A stretch of 29,471 bases of DNA, taken from NCBI GenBank assembly GCA_001598975.1, contig BBXU01000653.1, positions 1 to 29,471 of the forward strand, given 5' to 3'. The notes beneath the pieces were generated by a model. That model was not told where the DNA came from. It made no database searches and worked only from the letters and a program-made list of their open reading frames with translations. Position 1 is the first letter of the stretch. Each line of letters begins with the position of its first letter. Positions 1-9,820 of the stretch are shown in pieces. The stretch is from Parachlorella kessleri (lineage: Eukaryota > Chlorophyta > Trebouxiophyceae > Chlorellales > Chlorellaceae). The position numbers and the translations under genes are program-made.

Positions 1-645
1 ACCCCCTCCTCCATCACCACTACCATAAACTGGGCTGACATTCAGCAGTGGACCCCTTGCCTGGAAAGCTGTGCCCGAAATGCTTTCCAAAGCGCCTAGG
101 CTTTCACCACCATTTCAGATGGAAATGCAAGTGCCAGGAAGGGGTCAGACAGCAGTGTGGCGGGTGCCAGCTGCGTCAATAAGCAGGCAGGAGAAGAAAG
201 GGGGGAATCTAGCTTCAAGCACCACCATTTGCAGGGAGGGAATGCAAGCTGAGGTCAACTGAACCAGTAGACGGCGCTGTGTCACATGGGTTGACCAGCC
301 AGTCGAGCTTTACACTGCACCGCAAAATTGCACCATCCACAGCAGGATGCAGCTTGAAAGGTCTCATCGCCACTTGCAAATACCATTCCTCTCGACAGCG
401 ACCTACTGAGGCACCCCAGCAAGCCAAATACCAAGGACGTGGCTATCGTCGATGCCTACACTGACAGAGCTGCACAACAACCACAAGAGATTGGCTCAAC
501 TGCAGTGCTTGAAAACAACTATAAAGCATACGCCAGCCCACATCTCCGCCCGCAAAGCCAGTGACCCTCAGGATCTGCCCCATACGACGCCCATCCTTTG
601 GTATCTGGCTGGCTGGCCGTGCTGGCGGGGGCGCTGGCGGGTCCC
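1..645. other. Intergenic; DHAR 3' flank
   Basis: No convincing exon was found on either strand. The open frames here are short, lack recognisable motifs and have no splice partners. The part next to position 646 is presumably the 3' untranslated region of the minus-strand dehydroascorbate reductase gene. A UGUAA element on the minus strand lies at 310-314. The far end may hold flanking DNA of another gene outside the window. Confidence 0.5.
310..314 (-). terminator. Candidate UGUAA poly(A) signal for DHAR
   Basis: The plus strand reads ttaca, which is TGTAA on the minus strand, about 330 bases past the DHAR stop. UGUAA is the usual chlorophyte poly(A) signal. A five-base match can arise by chance, so this is only a candidate. 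Confidence 0.3.
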
Positions 646-2699
646 TCAGTGTCCCAGGTGCCGGTTCCAGCCCTTGATGACCAGATCTTCCGAGTACTGG
701 GTGTTCTTCCAGCTGTCACGTGCAAACCAGAGGTTGATGTAGCGGTGCACAGCTGTCAGGTCCGCGGGAATCTCCCAGTTCTGCGGGAAGTGGGACACAG
801 GAGATGTGACGCCCTTGGAGCTCCACACACAGTCGATCTATGCACTTGTCATCCCAGAACCTTGCAGCCAATGGCAATGAAGGCTGGCAGACCAAGCCAG
901 GCAACCTTCCACAGCTTGCTAGTGATGTAAGGTAACACCCACTTCAAAAATCCCGCCCCACAACGCAGCATCGCATGCAACTGCTTGCCACCACTCCAGT
1001 TTCACATGACCACCCTAGGTTCGAGGGACAAAGAAGAAGCAACCTGCTACACCGCACAAGGATGACCATGCTGACCTTGAGCCCCCCTTCCTAAGGCCCA
1101 CCTTGAAATGCTTGAGGGCAGTCTTTAGGTGGTACAGCTTGGGAGCCAACCCTAGGTCGGTGGCGCAAACGTTGGCCCCGCCGATGTATGGCCCATTTTG
1201 GGTCAGGTAGTCATTCAGCGAGGTAAGGGCAGCTACCTGAAGAGGCAGGGTCAGCCAGGCAGCAGTGGGTCTACTAAGGTACCCTTGACTAGGAAGCACT
1301 GAGCCGCCTCGCAGTCTTAGCTCACATGATCACCGGGAACAGTCTACTGACAGGAATAGCAGCCTGGGTGGATGCTACAAATGCAGTCAGCACCTACCAT
1401 GTGCAGCTCTACATTGACCCAATGTACATAATGCATATTGCGCAGATCTCCATGGCCAACACCTACCACCGCTTCTTCCTTGTCAGCTGCCTCAGCATCT
1501 GGCGCCTTTAGGAAAGCTGTAAACGCGGGGAAGACATCGTTCCCACTGCGCCACAGCACGAGAGCACAAGGAAGGGGTGAAACACATATCACACTTGCTG
1601 GCAGCTGCTCACCTTCCCCATATTTTAGGAGCATGCGATATAAGTTTGCCCAATTGCTGGAGTGCACAGTTAGAAAAATTGGTGATGAAATTGGCACCAG
1701 AGGAATACGGCTTGCACAGATCCTGTCAAGCGCGAAGCACACCAGCCGACACTTAATTGGCAAAGAAGTGGCTCATCCCTGGCACATCGAGGCACCACCT
1801 CAAGTGCACTGTCACTTACACTTGGGGCGAACCCTCCACGGTCCCGAGCTCGGGTTGGGGGAATTTCAATTCCAGCAGGTCAACGATCTTGCCAGAGTCA
1901 GTAGTCCACTCGCCAGTTGCCAGGTCCTGCACGCCTTGGTGTGGACGCTTGCCAGATCCAGAGACGTAACTCTCACTGTCCCCAGCAGCTCCTCGGCACT
2001 GCTGCTTGGTGATGGTGCGATATGAGTGCTTGCAGTCCAAGAGTTTATATAATATTGGCAGCCCTTACCTTCATGGCGGGCACGGTTCCGTTGGAGTTGA
2101 TCTCAAACAGCCACTGCAGCAGCGGCAGGCTTGCGAAGTTGGATCCTGCTCAACTGGCTAGGTCCAGCACTCACAGCTATCTAGAGGCACCTCAACCTAG
2201 GGGAGAAGGAGTAAGAAGGTATAGACGTGTTACTGTAAGCACCGCCACTGGCTGTATCAACTGCACACCTGAGGCTTGTTGTTGAAATCTATATAGGTTT
2301 TCTGGTAGGGAACATGTTTCTCCTCTAAAGCCAGGAGTGCACGGTGGCAAAAGGGGCCTGCACTCTCAGCAAGGAGCAATACCAGTAGACCACTGCAGGT
2401 AGAAGGGTCACTGGACTGGCAAAACCTGCCACAAGCAAACTTGCAGCAAACCACTTGCTGCAGTTACGCTGTTTCAGTGACAGTTTTATGTAAGCTTACA
2501 CAGCTCGTCTACCGTGGCCTCGCGTAGATCACTCACAAAGTCTTTACTCACAGTCGGCCAAGGTGTTTGTCTCGGGTAACCCCTTCACCGCGATATCGTA
2601 CACAGGCTGCTGCTGGGCCATAGCGATCAGCCTGCGGGAGCTTCTTGTATTCCTCTGGGTAGTGTGGAGCAGTCTAGCAGTGGGCGTCCTCAGGAGCAT
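646..2699 (-). CDS. DHAR: Dehydroascorbate reductase (GST fold), organelle-targeted
   Basis: Seven exons, minus strand: 2552-2699, 2269-2357, 2069-2113, 1820-1926, 1467-1545, 1102-1236, 646-780. They join in phase to 245 residues, close to organellar plant DHARs. The enzyme regenerates ascorbate from dehydroascorbate using glutathione, in the ascorbate-glutathione cycle. The thioredoxin-fold active site is LADCPFCHR (about residues 47-55); Cys50, the expected catalytic cysteine, is split across intron 1. Other family blocks are NSNGTVPAMK, KIVDLLELKFPQPE, FPAFTAFLKAPD, ATDLGLAPKLYHLK and a C-terminal VIKGWNRHL. The start at 2699 adds an arginine/serine/threonine-rich leader of about 26 residues before MAQQQP, which looks like a plastid or mitochondrial transit peptide; a cytosolic form could start at 2621. 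The exon 5/6 junction is ambiguous because GTAG occurs at both borders, but the protein is unchanged. The gene is divergent from the TBP gene. Confidence 0.93.
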
Positions 2700-3077
2700 T
2701 GCAAGCCAATTGAACGATCACCTGCTGCTACGATGACTGGCTCGCGTCCAAGGCCGTTCTGTTGCGTGTCTTCGAGCGATCCCATCATCCCGAAGGCAGG
2801 CAGTACAGTTACTTTCGGTGAGTACTGCCGAGTCTGTTGTAAACCTACCTCACCCTCTCCCATTGATCAGTGTTGCATTTACTTGCACAGAAAGTTCTGC
2901 AATACTTGAAAACACAGACTCAAGCTCGTAGACGCTGCAAGCAGAGACGGAGAAGGCACCTCTTAGCGTAGCAAGCTTACCCACTTAGCCACCTGCCGCC
3001 CGTCCCAGGCAACAAGAGAAGGCAGCCCCTGTGCGGGGCCGCTGGGCGGCCAGGGGACAGACGCGCTCTTGGGCATC
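2700..3077. promoter_or_regulatory. Divergent promoter region, DHAR / TBP
   Basis: This 378-base gap separates the DHAR start (minus) from the TBP start (plus), so it must hold both promoters or 5' leaders. I see no clear TATA box and no open frame with family similarity. The role comes from gene layout only. Confidence 0.45.
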
Positions 3078-4966
3078 ATGGCGGACGCAGCTGGGCCTAG
3101 CAACGCACAAGCGGCTAATAACCAGTTGGCCACCACAGCAAACGAGCAACAAGTGGACTTGACGGTGCACCCGTCGGGGATTGTGCCTCAGCTGCAGGTG
3201 CATACAGGCCAAGCTTCTGCTTGCGGAGCTGAGTTACTCTGGAGGCTGTTTGGATGGAAACGGATCCCGTCAAGCGCTGCACGTTGGCTTCTCTGCAGAA
3301 CGTGGTGGCCACTGTCAACCTGGACTGTAAGCTGGACCTCAAATCCATTGCGCTGCACGCCAGGAACGCAGAATACAACCCAAAGCGTTTTGCAGCAGTG
3401 ATCATGCGCATCAGGGAGCCCAAGAGCACGGCGCTCATCTTTGCCTCTGGCAAAATGGTGCGCTGGGAGGTGTATGACTGCACCCAGCTTGGAGGGCAGG
3501 ATTTTTTCATCCCCCAAGCACATACCCAGACCTGCGTGGGGTTGTTCGATGCGAAGCGGTGCGCGTTGATGCAAATGCTGCTAGAGTAGCCTGGACTTAC
3601 CTCCCAGGAAGGAGCGTGGGGCCCGCAGGTCTGCACCGGTGCTAAGAGCGAGAACGAGTCCCGCCTAGCTGCCCGCAAAGTAAGCCACAGGCTGTGCTGG
3701 CTCTGGGAGGTTGGCAAATACCGCGGTGACAGAGTGCTGTTGCGTCAATTGTGCAAACAACTGCCCGCATGGCTGGCAGCTGGACAATTCTAAATTTGGA
3801 GTCCTGGGTGAGGCCTTCCTTGCTGCGCTGCGCAAGTAGCTCTCTGGCCTGACTATGTGACGGAGGGGCCGCTTGTCACATGTGCATGAACGTGCATCAC
3901 GCTCCTCACCTCCTGTCTGTGGTGTTCATCACTTGCAGTATGCCCGCATCCTGCAAAAGCTGGGCTTTGAGGTGACCTTCAAGGAGTTCAAGATCCAGAA
4001 CATGGTGGGCTCCTGCGATGTTAGGTTCCCCATCAGGCTGGAGGGCCTAGCCAGCACGCACAGCCTCTTCAGCAGCGTAAGTGGATGGTAGCGTGGCCGG
4101 TGTGCCTGTTTCGCGGAAGAGAGGTAGTTCACCGTGGAGCAGGTGCACACGCTTTATCGCAAAGCCATTCGGTGATGGGCATCCTAAGCACCTCCTGGCT
4201 CTGACTTGGAGGGTGTGATCCTGATTTGGGGGGTGTGGGTTACATGCTTCACATGTGCATATAGGAGCATAATTCGATGTGTATGATGACTCACCACTGC
4301 GCTCTGTAACTGCCTGTGATGCTGCAGTATGAGCCAGAGCTGTTTCCAGGGTTGATCTACCGCATGGTGGACCCCAAGATTGTGCTGCTCATCTTTGTGT
4401 CTGGCAAGGTGGTGCTCACAGGTGGGATTCCGGGCCGTCCGTATTTGGAGTTTTGTTGTGTCAGACAATAGATTTATATTGCCTCTGGCAGCTGCAAGCA
4501 TCATTGTGCGCTTGAACATGGCTAGGGCATTGGGCGTCGTCTAAATTGCATTGCGTGCGGGTGGTGCTTGTAGGTGCAAAGAAGCGTGAGGAGATCTACC
4601 AAGCATTTGAACAGATTTACCCAGTACTCAAGGAGTTCAAGAAGGGTGGGATGATTGAGGCGCCCAGCGCTCAGTCCCAGCAGCAGGTAAGGCAGGCTCA
4701 TTTTGGCAGCAATGCCTGCTAAGGGAAACTAAATGTGCTCCAGCACGAGATATGCACCAGGGCACGTGAGGTAGTTGGGTGTTGGGTGGGCTGGGTTGTG
4801 GGTGAAGCCGGGCAAGGCACGTCTCTTGACTGTGTTTTTAGCATGTCAGTGCGAATGTGCTGCCTGGGCCCTTGTGCTGCAGGTGCCTCGCCTTCCTGCG
4901 CCGCAGCAGGTACCGCAGCTTGGTGCGCCCGCCCCGCAGCTAGGTGCCCCTCCTCCCCACCTCTAG
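3078..4966 (+). CDS. TBP: TATA-box-binding protein
   Basis: Seven exons: 3078-3197, 3299-3457, 3629-3679, 3939-4076, 4328-4421, 4574-4686, 4883-4966; all phases match and give 252 residues. TBP binds the TATA box as a saddle and nucleates TFIID-type complexes in the nucleus. The two direct repeats of the core are near-canonical. Repeat one contains [20 protein letters not shown] and ALIFASGKM; repeat two contains [22 protein letters not shown] and [12 protein letters not shown]. All four DNA-kinking phenylalanines expected in the family are present. A short N-terminal region of about 35 residues, rich in alanine, asparagine and glutamine, precedes [10 protein letters not shown]. Unusually, the protein continues about 40 residues past KEFKKG into a glutamine- then proline-rich tail ending QLGAPPPHL, partly encoded by its own last exon. 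The ATG at 3078 is the first in frame. Confidence 0.96.
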
Positions 4967-5090
4967 CGCTGCAAGGCGAGCTAGCCCCGCGCTTGCTTGC
5001 CATGCCCCAGGCATGATTCAGAGTAAACAAAAAAGAGTGCATGGCTGCACCTGGTGGCCAGCTTCCATATATCTCTACCTCTGTCTGTTC

Positions 5091-5095
5091 TGTAA
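5091..5095 (+). terminator. Candidate UGUAA poly(A) signal for TBP
   Basis: TGTAA lies 125 bases after the TBP stop, at the spacing and orientation expected for a chlorophyte polyadenylation signal. The motif is short, so this is suggestive only. Confidence 0.45.
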
Positions 5096-5609
5096 CCTTC
5101 CGTGCATCCAGCCCTTACTACTCTCATCTGATGTGGGTTCCCGATGCTCATTTTATCAGCCACCCGTCTAACTTGGGACCGTGAGATGCGTGCCCTTTCC
5201 TTGAACATTGTTTTGCATGGAATAGCCCATATCACGGCTGCTGAGTGATCCGTGGGAGGCTACGCCCTCGTTCCTCATTCCACTAGTACCGTGGGCAGCA
5301 TGTCCTTACACCCTCGTTCAGTGCCTGGTGACTTTTTTGGAGCCCCCTTCCCTACTGGCTTGTGAGACTGTTGGTTACGATTAAGGTATATCATATGCTG
5401 GACAAATCACCCCATTCCCTGCAACCAGCCTTCGCAGTACCCTGGCTTTTGCTGTTACAGTCATGAAGCATGAGCACTGCTGTATGTCTATAACCAGCCA
5501 TTGCCTCATGTGTATATGGCTGGAAGGGATAAGAGTCTTCGCTTGTGTTAGGTGGCTCCGGCTGAGGTTGTGCAGACAAACATCAGAGGCGTGCCCCAAG
5601 CTCTCCTTC

Positions 5610-5614
5610 TTACA
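5610..5614 (-). terminator. Candidate UGUAA poly(A) signal for GT29 gene
   Basis: TGTAA on the minus strand (ttaca on plus) lies about 110 bases past the stop of the sialyltransferase-like gene. Orientation and distance fit a chlorophyte poly(A) signal. Confidence 0.4.
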
Positions 5615-5722
5615 TTTAGCTAAAAGGTCTCATCGACAATTGCAGTTCGTGAGGCATTGCCTGCCACCTTCATGAAAAACTCAAAACCATGACAGATTTC
5701 TGCAATTGCAGTCGAGTAGGTG

Positions 5723-8069
5723 TCAAGCAAACAGCTTGGACCTCACATAGGCGTCCAGCTTGATAGCCCCCATGGTTTCCAGCTGGCTGTAGATGTACCA
5801 CTCCTGTGCCAAGGGGTACAGTCCATACCTGCCAGCAGTAGAAGACAGATGACATATTATCCATTGTATAAGCCAAGGGAACACATATTTACTGGCTCAA
5901 TCAAGCAAGCTGATGAGCTTGCCAGCGTGTCGTTCTAGGAGAGGCATAAAAGGTATCTATAGGCAGTGTGCATCCACCTCCAAGGGATTTGGGAAAGCCA
6001 ACCTTGGGAGGCACCACCACTTACTCTTGTCCTCGCACCCCATCGCTATCCTCTGTGCTGCCGTGGTATGTGTACGGCATGGCAGAGTAGTCCAGACCAA
6101 ACAGGTCCACAGGCCCTTGGCACATGGTCATGGCTCCTACCACCGCTGCAGCTGGGGACAGCTTGTAGACCCTTAAAAACATGTCTGGCCCAGAGCACCT
6201 TGACCCGTACTTCTGAGGGATTCGTGGCAGTGGGGCCGAGGCACGCTGTTAGACATTACTGCCCGCTAGAGGTCGCCCTGCAGGTGTCACTGTGCTGGTC
6301 CCAGCCAAGGTCTTGCACCGCGTGCATGCTAGGAAGACCACACGCCCCGCTTGCCTGCAAACGCTGGGGATGGCTGCTGGGCCTCTGGGCAGCGAGTCCA
6401 TTCCCTCAGCCAGCACAACCAGGCAGGGTTTACCAGCAGCGTGCGGGGCCGCCCACGCAGAAGGCTGTTCTCGCTCCCGCTGCCGCCTGCTGTTCCAGAA
6501 GAGCTGCTGGCATTGGCAGCAGCCACCGACCCTAGCCGCCCCAGAACACGTGCCGCCTCCCAGGCAGATGCCAGGGACCGCAGGTGGGCTACAGTCCTGG
6601 GGGCCAGCAGCAGGTGCGCATCCTGGCCCTCATGCCAGGCCTTCACCTCCTGTGTGGAGACGGGTATGTCCTGCACCGCCACAGCAGGCATCCTGACTGG
6701 TTGAGAGTTGGATATATGTGTGCATGCATGCATGTCAGAGCATGGGAACAAGTAGGCAGGAACCGTCTTCCTCAACTTGGGCTGCTGATAAACTCCGCTG
6801 CGCTCTTATTGCAGCGCTACCTGGAACCGGACGGTGGTCTTGCTGCCAACATCATCTTCGTAGCCGACAGTCGGTGATGGGCCGACCCGGAAAACACAAG
6901 CATGTGCATCAATTTGCCGGCCCTGGCCTGTGCCCAGCAGGCTCCCGCTGCTGCCCACCACGGCACATGTGCTGCAATTCAGATCCACCCAGGCATCACC
7001 CTGCAACGGCTCCAGGGTGCACAGTGAATGTCTGTGGCAGTGGGAACGACTGCAGCGGCATGAGGAAGTCCTCCACACCGTTATATGCAAGGTCAAGCAG
7101 GGTGGGTGCTTGCTGCCTGGCCTAGCACATGCAGGCCCTGCCAGCCATCAGGCAAAGACGGGGCGACATACCTGCCTGGCTGGCAGCATGTCCAGCTGCC
7201 TCAGGTGTCGCAGCACCACTTGAACCTCATCACTCAGCTTGAGAGGCAGGGTCAGTGTCCCGCCGCATGCGTAGGTCTCATGGGCATTTTGTAGCAGGGC
7301 CCGGCTTACCTCCATGTCTACCTGCACACCCGGCGGTGTTGAGAACTTACGCCTACTCCGCAGTGTTCTGCCGTATGAGAAGCCTAGGCTAGGCCCTCAT
7401 CCAGTAGACATTTTCTCGTAAACTTGCCTTGCTTTTCGGTATGGTACCAAATTGAGTTACTATGTTGAGGCGGTCATAGTCTAATGGCGACAGCTCTGGA
7501 GGCTCCCTGTGTCTCGTGTCAGCGAACGATGACTTCTGAACGGTTTGCACCAAATGCCCAGCGGGGTACATTTCTAACATCCTCCTAGGTCTTCTTCTGC
7601 TTGATGGAGCAGCTGAGAGTAGGCCTGTCAGGCAGGTCAACACAGGTGCCTTCAGTATTTGCTGGATGTGTGCCTGTGATAGCTCAGGCCACCTACCTGG
7701 GTCGGTCTGCGGCAGGGAGGCTCCTCTGTGCGCCAAGAGTAGGGTAACAGCCATTGCAGTGGAGTACAGGATGAACCCCACCAGGAAGTGTCGCTCCTTC
7801 AACAGTGGCCAGCGAGGGAGGCGACTGTCCCTGCCTTGGGACTTGAGGCGCCTTACAGAAGGAGAAGGACTGCTCTTCCGAGGGCTGCTGTTATTTCCAG
7901 GGCTGCCCAACGCTGAGCAGCCATCCATCTGGCAGGCTCCATGTTCAGTGGAGGGCGTATCTGAGGACGCGGTCTCCCAATCGCTCCTATTTCCATCGTG
8001 CGCTTTACGGGGTGTTCTTGACCTTGTTCGAACCGGCTTCAGAGAGGGGAAGCGCGCTGCCTCTTCCAT
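5723..8069 (-). CDS. Sialyltransferase-like protein (GT29), type II membrane
   Basis: Eight exons, minus strand: 7428-8069, 7310-7321 (12-base microexon), 7172-7237, 7000-7112, 6821-6971, 6344-6670, 6025-6212, 5723-5828; 534 residues. A basic, serine-rich cytosolic tail of about 94 residues precedes one membrane segment ([16 protein letters not shown], about 95-113), as in Golgi glycosyltransferases. Motif L is clear: [14 protein letters not shown] (280-293), QIDAH, then [14 protein letters not shown] (314-327). Motif S is [20 protein letters not shown] followed by FG (455-476). Cys280 and Cys468 match the invariant L-S disulfide. A motif III-like PYTYH follows. In the VS motif (normally H-X4-E) the protein has YPLAQE, tyrosine at 504. 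The donor is unknown; plant and algal GT29 proteins need not use sialic acid (Kdo-like sugars are proposed). The borders at 6344 and 6212 and the GC donor of intron 1 are the least certain. Confidence 0.85.
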
Positions 8070-8534
8070 GCCGACACACACTGCAGATGGCAACCGGTAG
8101 ACCCGTCAATAAATGTGAAATAATGTGCCCTGTTGCGTCATGAGCCCAGGTGCAATCATCTTGTGAAACATGACACACAGACTTTCAGACTTTGCGAAAC
8201 AACTGGCAGGGCGCGGGCGGCAGTGGCCTTGGCGACACCTCACCGACCCGGGACAACTCAATCACAGCATCTTCGAGCTCGCATTAGAGAGACTCTATGA
8301 TGCCAAGATGCAAAGCCTGCTGCCTGGTTCGAGAGTCTGATTGCCCAGTTTAACTGTTGAAAGTGCAGATGGTGCCTAGTGCTCATGTATGCATACTAGG
8401 TGCAAGGTGTCCCATAATCACCGCAGCCTGAGTATGAGCTGCCAAATAAGAAATGTGTCACCATAGCTGCTAGCACAACGGCCTGGCACAGGACAAGAAG
8501 CCAAGGCTAGCTGCAGCATGTACTGTCTTCGTTT
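8070..8534. other. Gap between GT29 and VHL-like genes
   Basis: Both neighbours are on the minus strand, so this holds the 3' end of the VHL-like transcript and the promoter and 5' leader of the GT29 gene. I see no coding motif, no UGUAA element on the minus strand and no clear TATA box. Confidence 0.45.
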
Positions 8535-9409
8535 TCAGCACCCAGCAAATAGGGCTGCACACTCTTCCTTTGTGTACTCTGTCTGATCTACTCCAGGCGG
8601 GAACATGGGCTTCTCTATGAGCAGTGTTGTGGGCGCAGCATGCCGCAATATGTCAAGGACGATGTCCTGCGAGCATGTCCTGTTGTCTTTCAGCATTTAT
8701 GCAACAGGGTGGCTCAGCTACTTCTCTTGACACTCAGCTTACCTTGGGCAGGCTGCCAAGTGAGGTGGATGTTGTGCAATTTAGCGGCTGTGACTGCGGG
8801 GTGCCCTTGGACTTGGCCTGGGTAGAGTGCCTGGCTTTCTGGCGCTTGGCATCAGCAAGTGTTATCCCCCAAAACCGAAATCTTGAGCTCCTCTGTTTGC
8901 AAGCAGCGTCGCCCTTCTGCTCAGTGTTGGCAAGGCGAGTGTGACAGAGCAGCACCGCCCGGGCTGCGTCCTTGAAAGGCAGGGAGAAGTGTCTGTGGGT
9001 GCTAGGTCCCCAGGGCAGTGTCGCAGCGTCAGTGATGAAAATGTGATCTTTGTCAGGCTTGGGATACACCACCTGCGTAAAGGACGAGAGCAGAACCTCA
9101 GCACAAGCCTCCATCCCTCCTGGCAATGCCCAGCGAGCTAAACTGAGAACACACCTGCGAATTACCAACGACCAAGGTTGCCTCGCTATCCTGGGCTGAA
9201 AACCGCCACGGGTGGCTGCAGTACGTCCTCTGGACATAACTCTCGCCCGGCCGCACCACAGAATAGGTTCTTGGCTTGCCGTCATAGTCAACCCACTCTA
9301 CCAGCACTGTCTTTAAGGTGCAGTTCTCAAACTGCACCTCCGTTCCCACACGACTGTTAAGTGAGCGGTGTTGGTGCTGCACCTCGTGGTGGCTCGCTGC
9401 TGCTCCCAT
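8535..9409 (-). CDS. VHL beta-domain protein
   Basis: Three exons, minus strand: 9155-9409, 8743-9072, 8535-8666; 238 residues. The first exon carries a von Hippel-Lindau-type beta domain: VLVEWVDYDGKPRTY, then RPGESYVQRTYCSHPWRF. Against human pVHL the hydroxyproline-pocket residues W88, Y98, S111, H115 and W117 correspond, with identical spacing, to W39, Y49, T62, H66 and W68. Exon 2 continues with LPWGPSTHRHFSLPF and FKDAARAVLLCHTRL, which I recall as a block in plant and algal VHL-like proteins, then a basic serine/threonine-rich linker. The end, SLGSLPKDIVLDILRHAAP, resembles a BC-box or F-box helix, so an E3 substrate-adaptor role is possible but inferred. The N-terminus MGAAAS fits an N-myristoylation site. 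A TATAAATA string sits directly before the ATG. The gene is divergent from bL17. Confidence 0.8.
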
Positions 9410-9820
9410 TATTTATATGGGAGTAGCAAGCATGCAACACTGTGCCCGTCGAAGCACCGCAAATAGCTAACTAAGCTTGGTCCACCGTCGTGCACAGGTC
9501 ACTCTAAAGGGCTTAAAGGGCAGTCGGCTGCAGCTGCAAGATGACAGCTGGGGCGCCCAGCATGGGCGCCCAGCAGTCGCCTCGCGCGCAGCATACCCGC
9601 AGCACTCATTCTCTATCTCTGTCCTTAGGATTGTAACGATTTAACTGTTATGCCTATTGCTTCACTCTCCTCCGTTCCTGCCGCTATAGAGCAGCGAGTC
9701 GTCCTTGAGGCATTGTCCACCTCTCTAATATACAGGCTTGGCAGCTGCCTTTCTGTTTCGGTGCTTTGATAGTGTCTGGATTGAGCGGTAGCCCTAGGGT
9801 GCTCCGCGGTACTTGGCGTC
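9410..9820. promoter_or_regulatory. Divergent promoter region, VHL-like / bL17
   Basis: This 411-base gap separates two divergent starts and so should contain both promoters. It holds a tandem duplicate of a 12-13 base unit around the palindrome GGGCGCCC (9551-9575). A TATAAATA string on the minus strand at 9410-9417 abuts the VHL-like ATG and is too close to serve as its TATA box. Confidence 0.45.
9551..9575. repeat. Tandem palindromic repeat in divergent promoter
   Basis: The unit GGGCGCCCAGCAT occurs at 9551-9563 and again, lacking its final T, at 9564-9575. GGGCGCCC is its own reverse complement, so the array is both a direct and an inverted repeat. It lies between two divergent genes and could be a factor-binding site; that role is inference. 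Confidence 0.7.

Larger units (their letters stand above)
4967..5722. other. Intergenic between convergent TBP and GT29 genes
   Basis: This gap lies between two gene ends that face each other. It should hold both 3' untranslated regions. UGUAA candidates occur on both strands (5091-5095 plus, 5610-5614 minus). The open frames inside it show no family motif. Confidence 0.5.

Noticed and set aside
6292..6704. Long overlapping plus-strand open frames
   Set aside because: They are shadows of the GT29 exon at 6344-6670 on the other strand, with GC-rich low-complexity translations and no motif.
9410..9417. TATAAATA just before the VHL-like ATG as a TATA box
   Set aside because: It touches the start codon, so transcription from it would begin inside the coding region. 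No downstream in-frame ATG exists in exon 1, so it is treated as coincidence.
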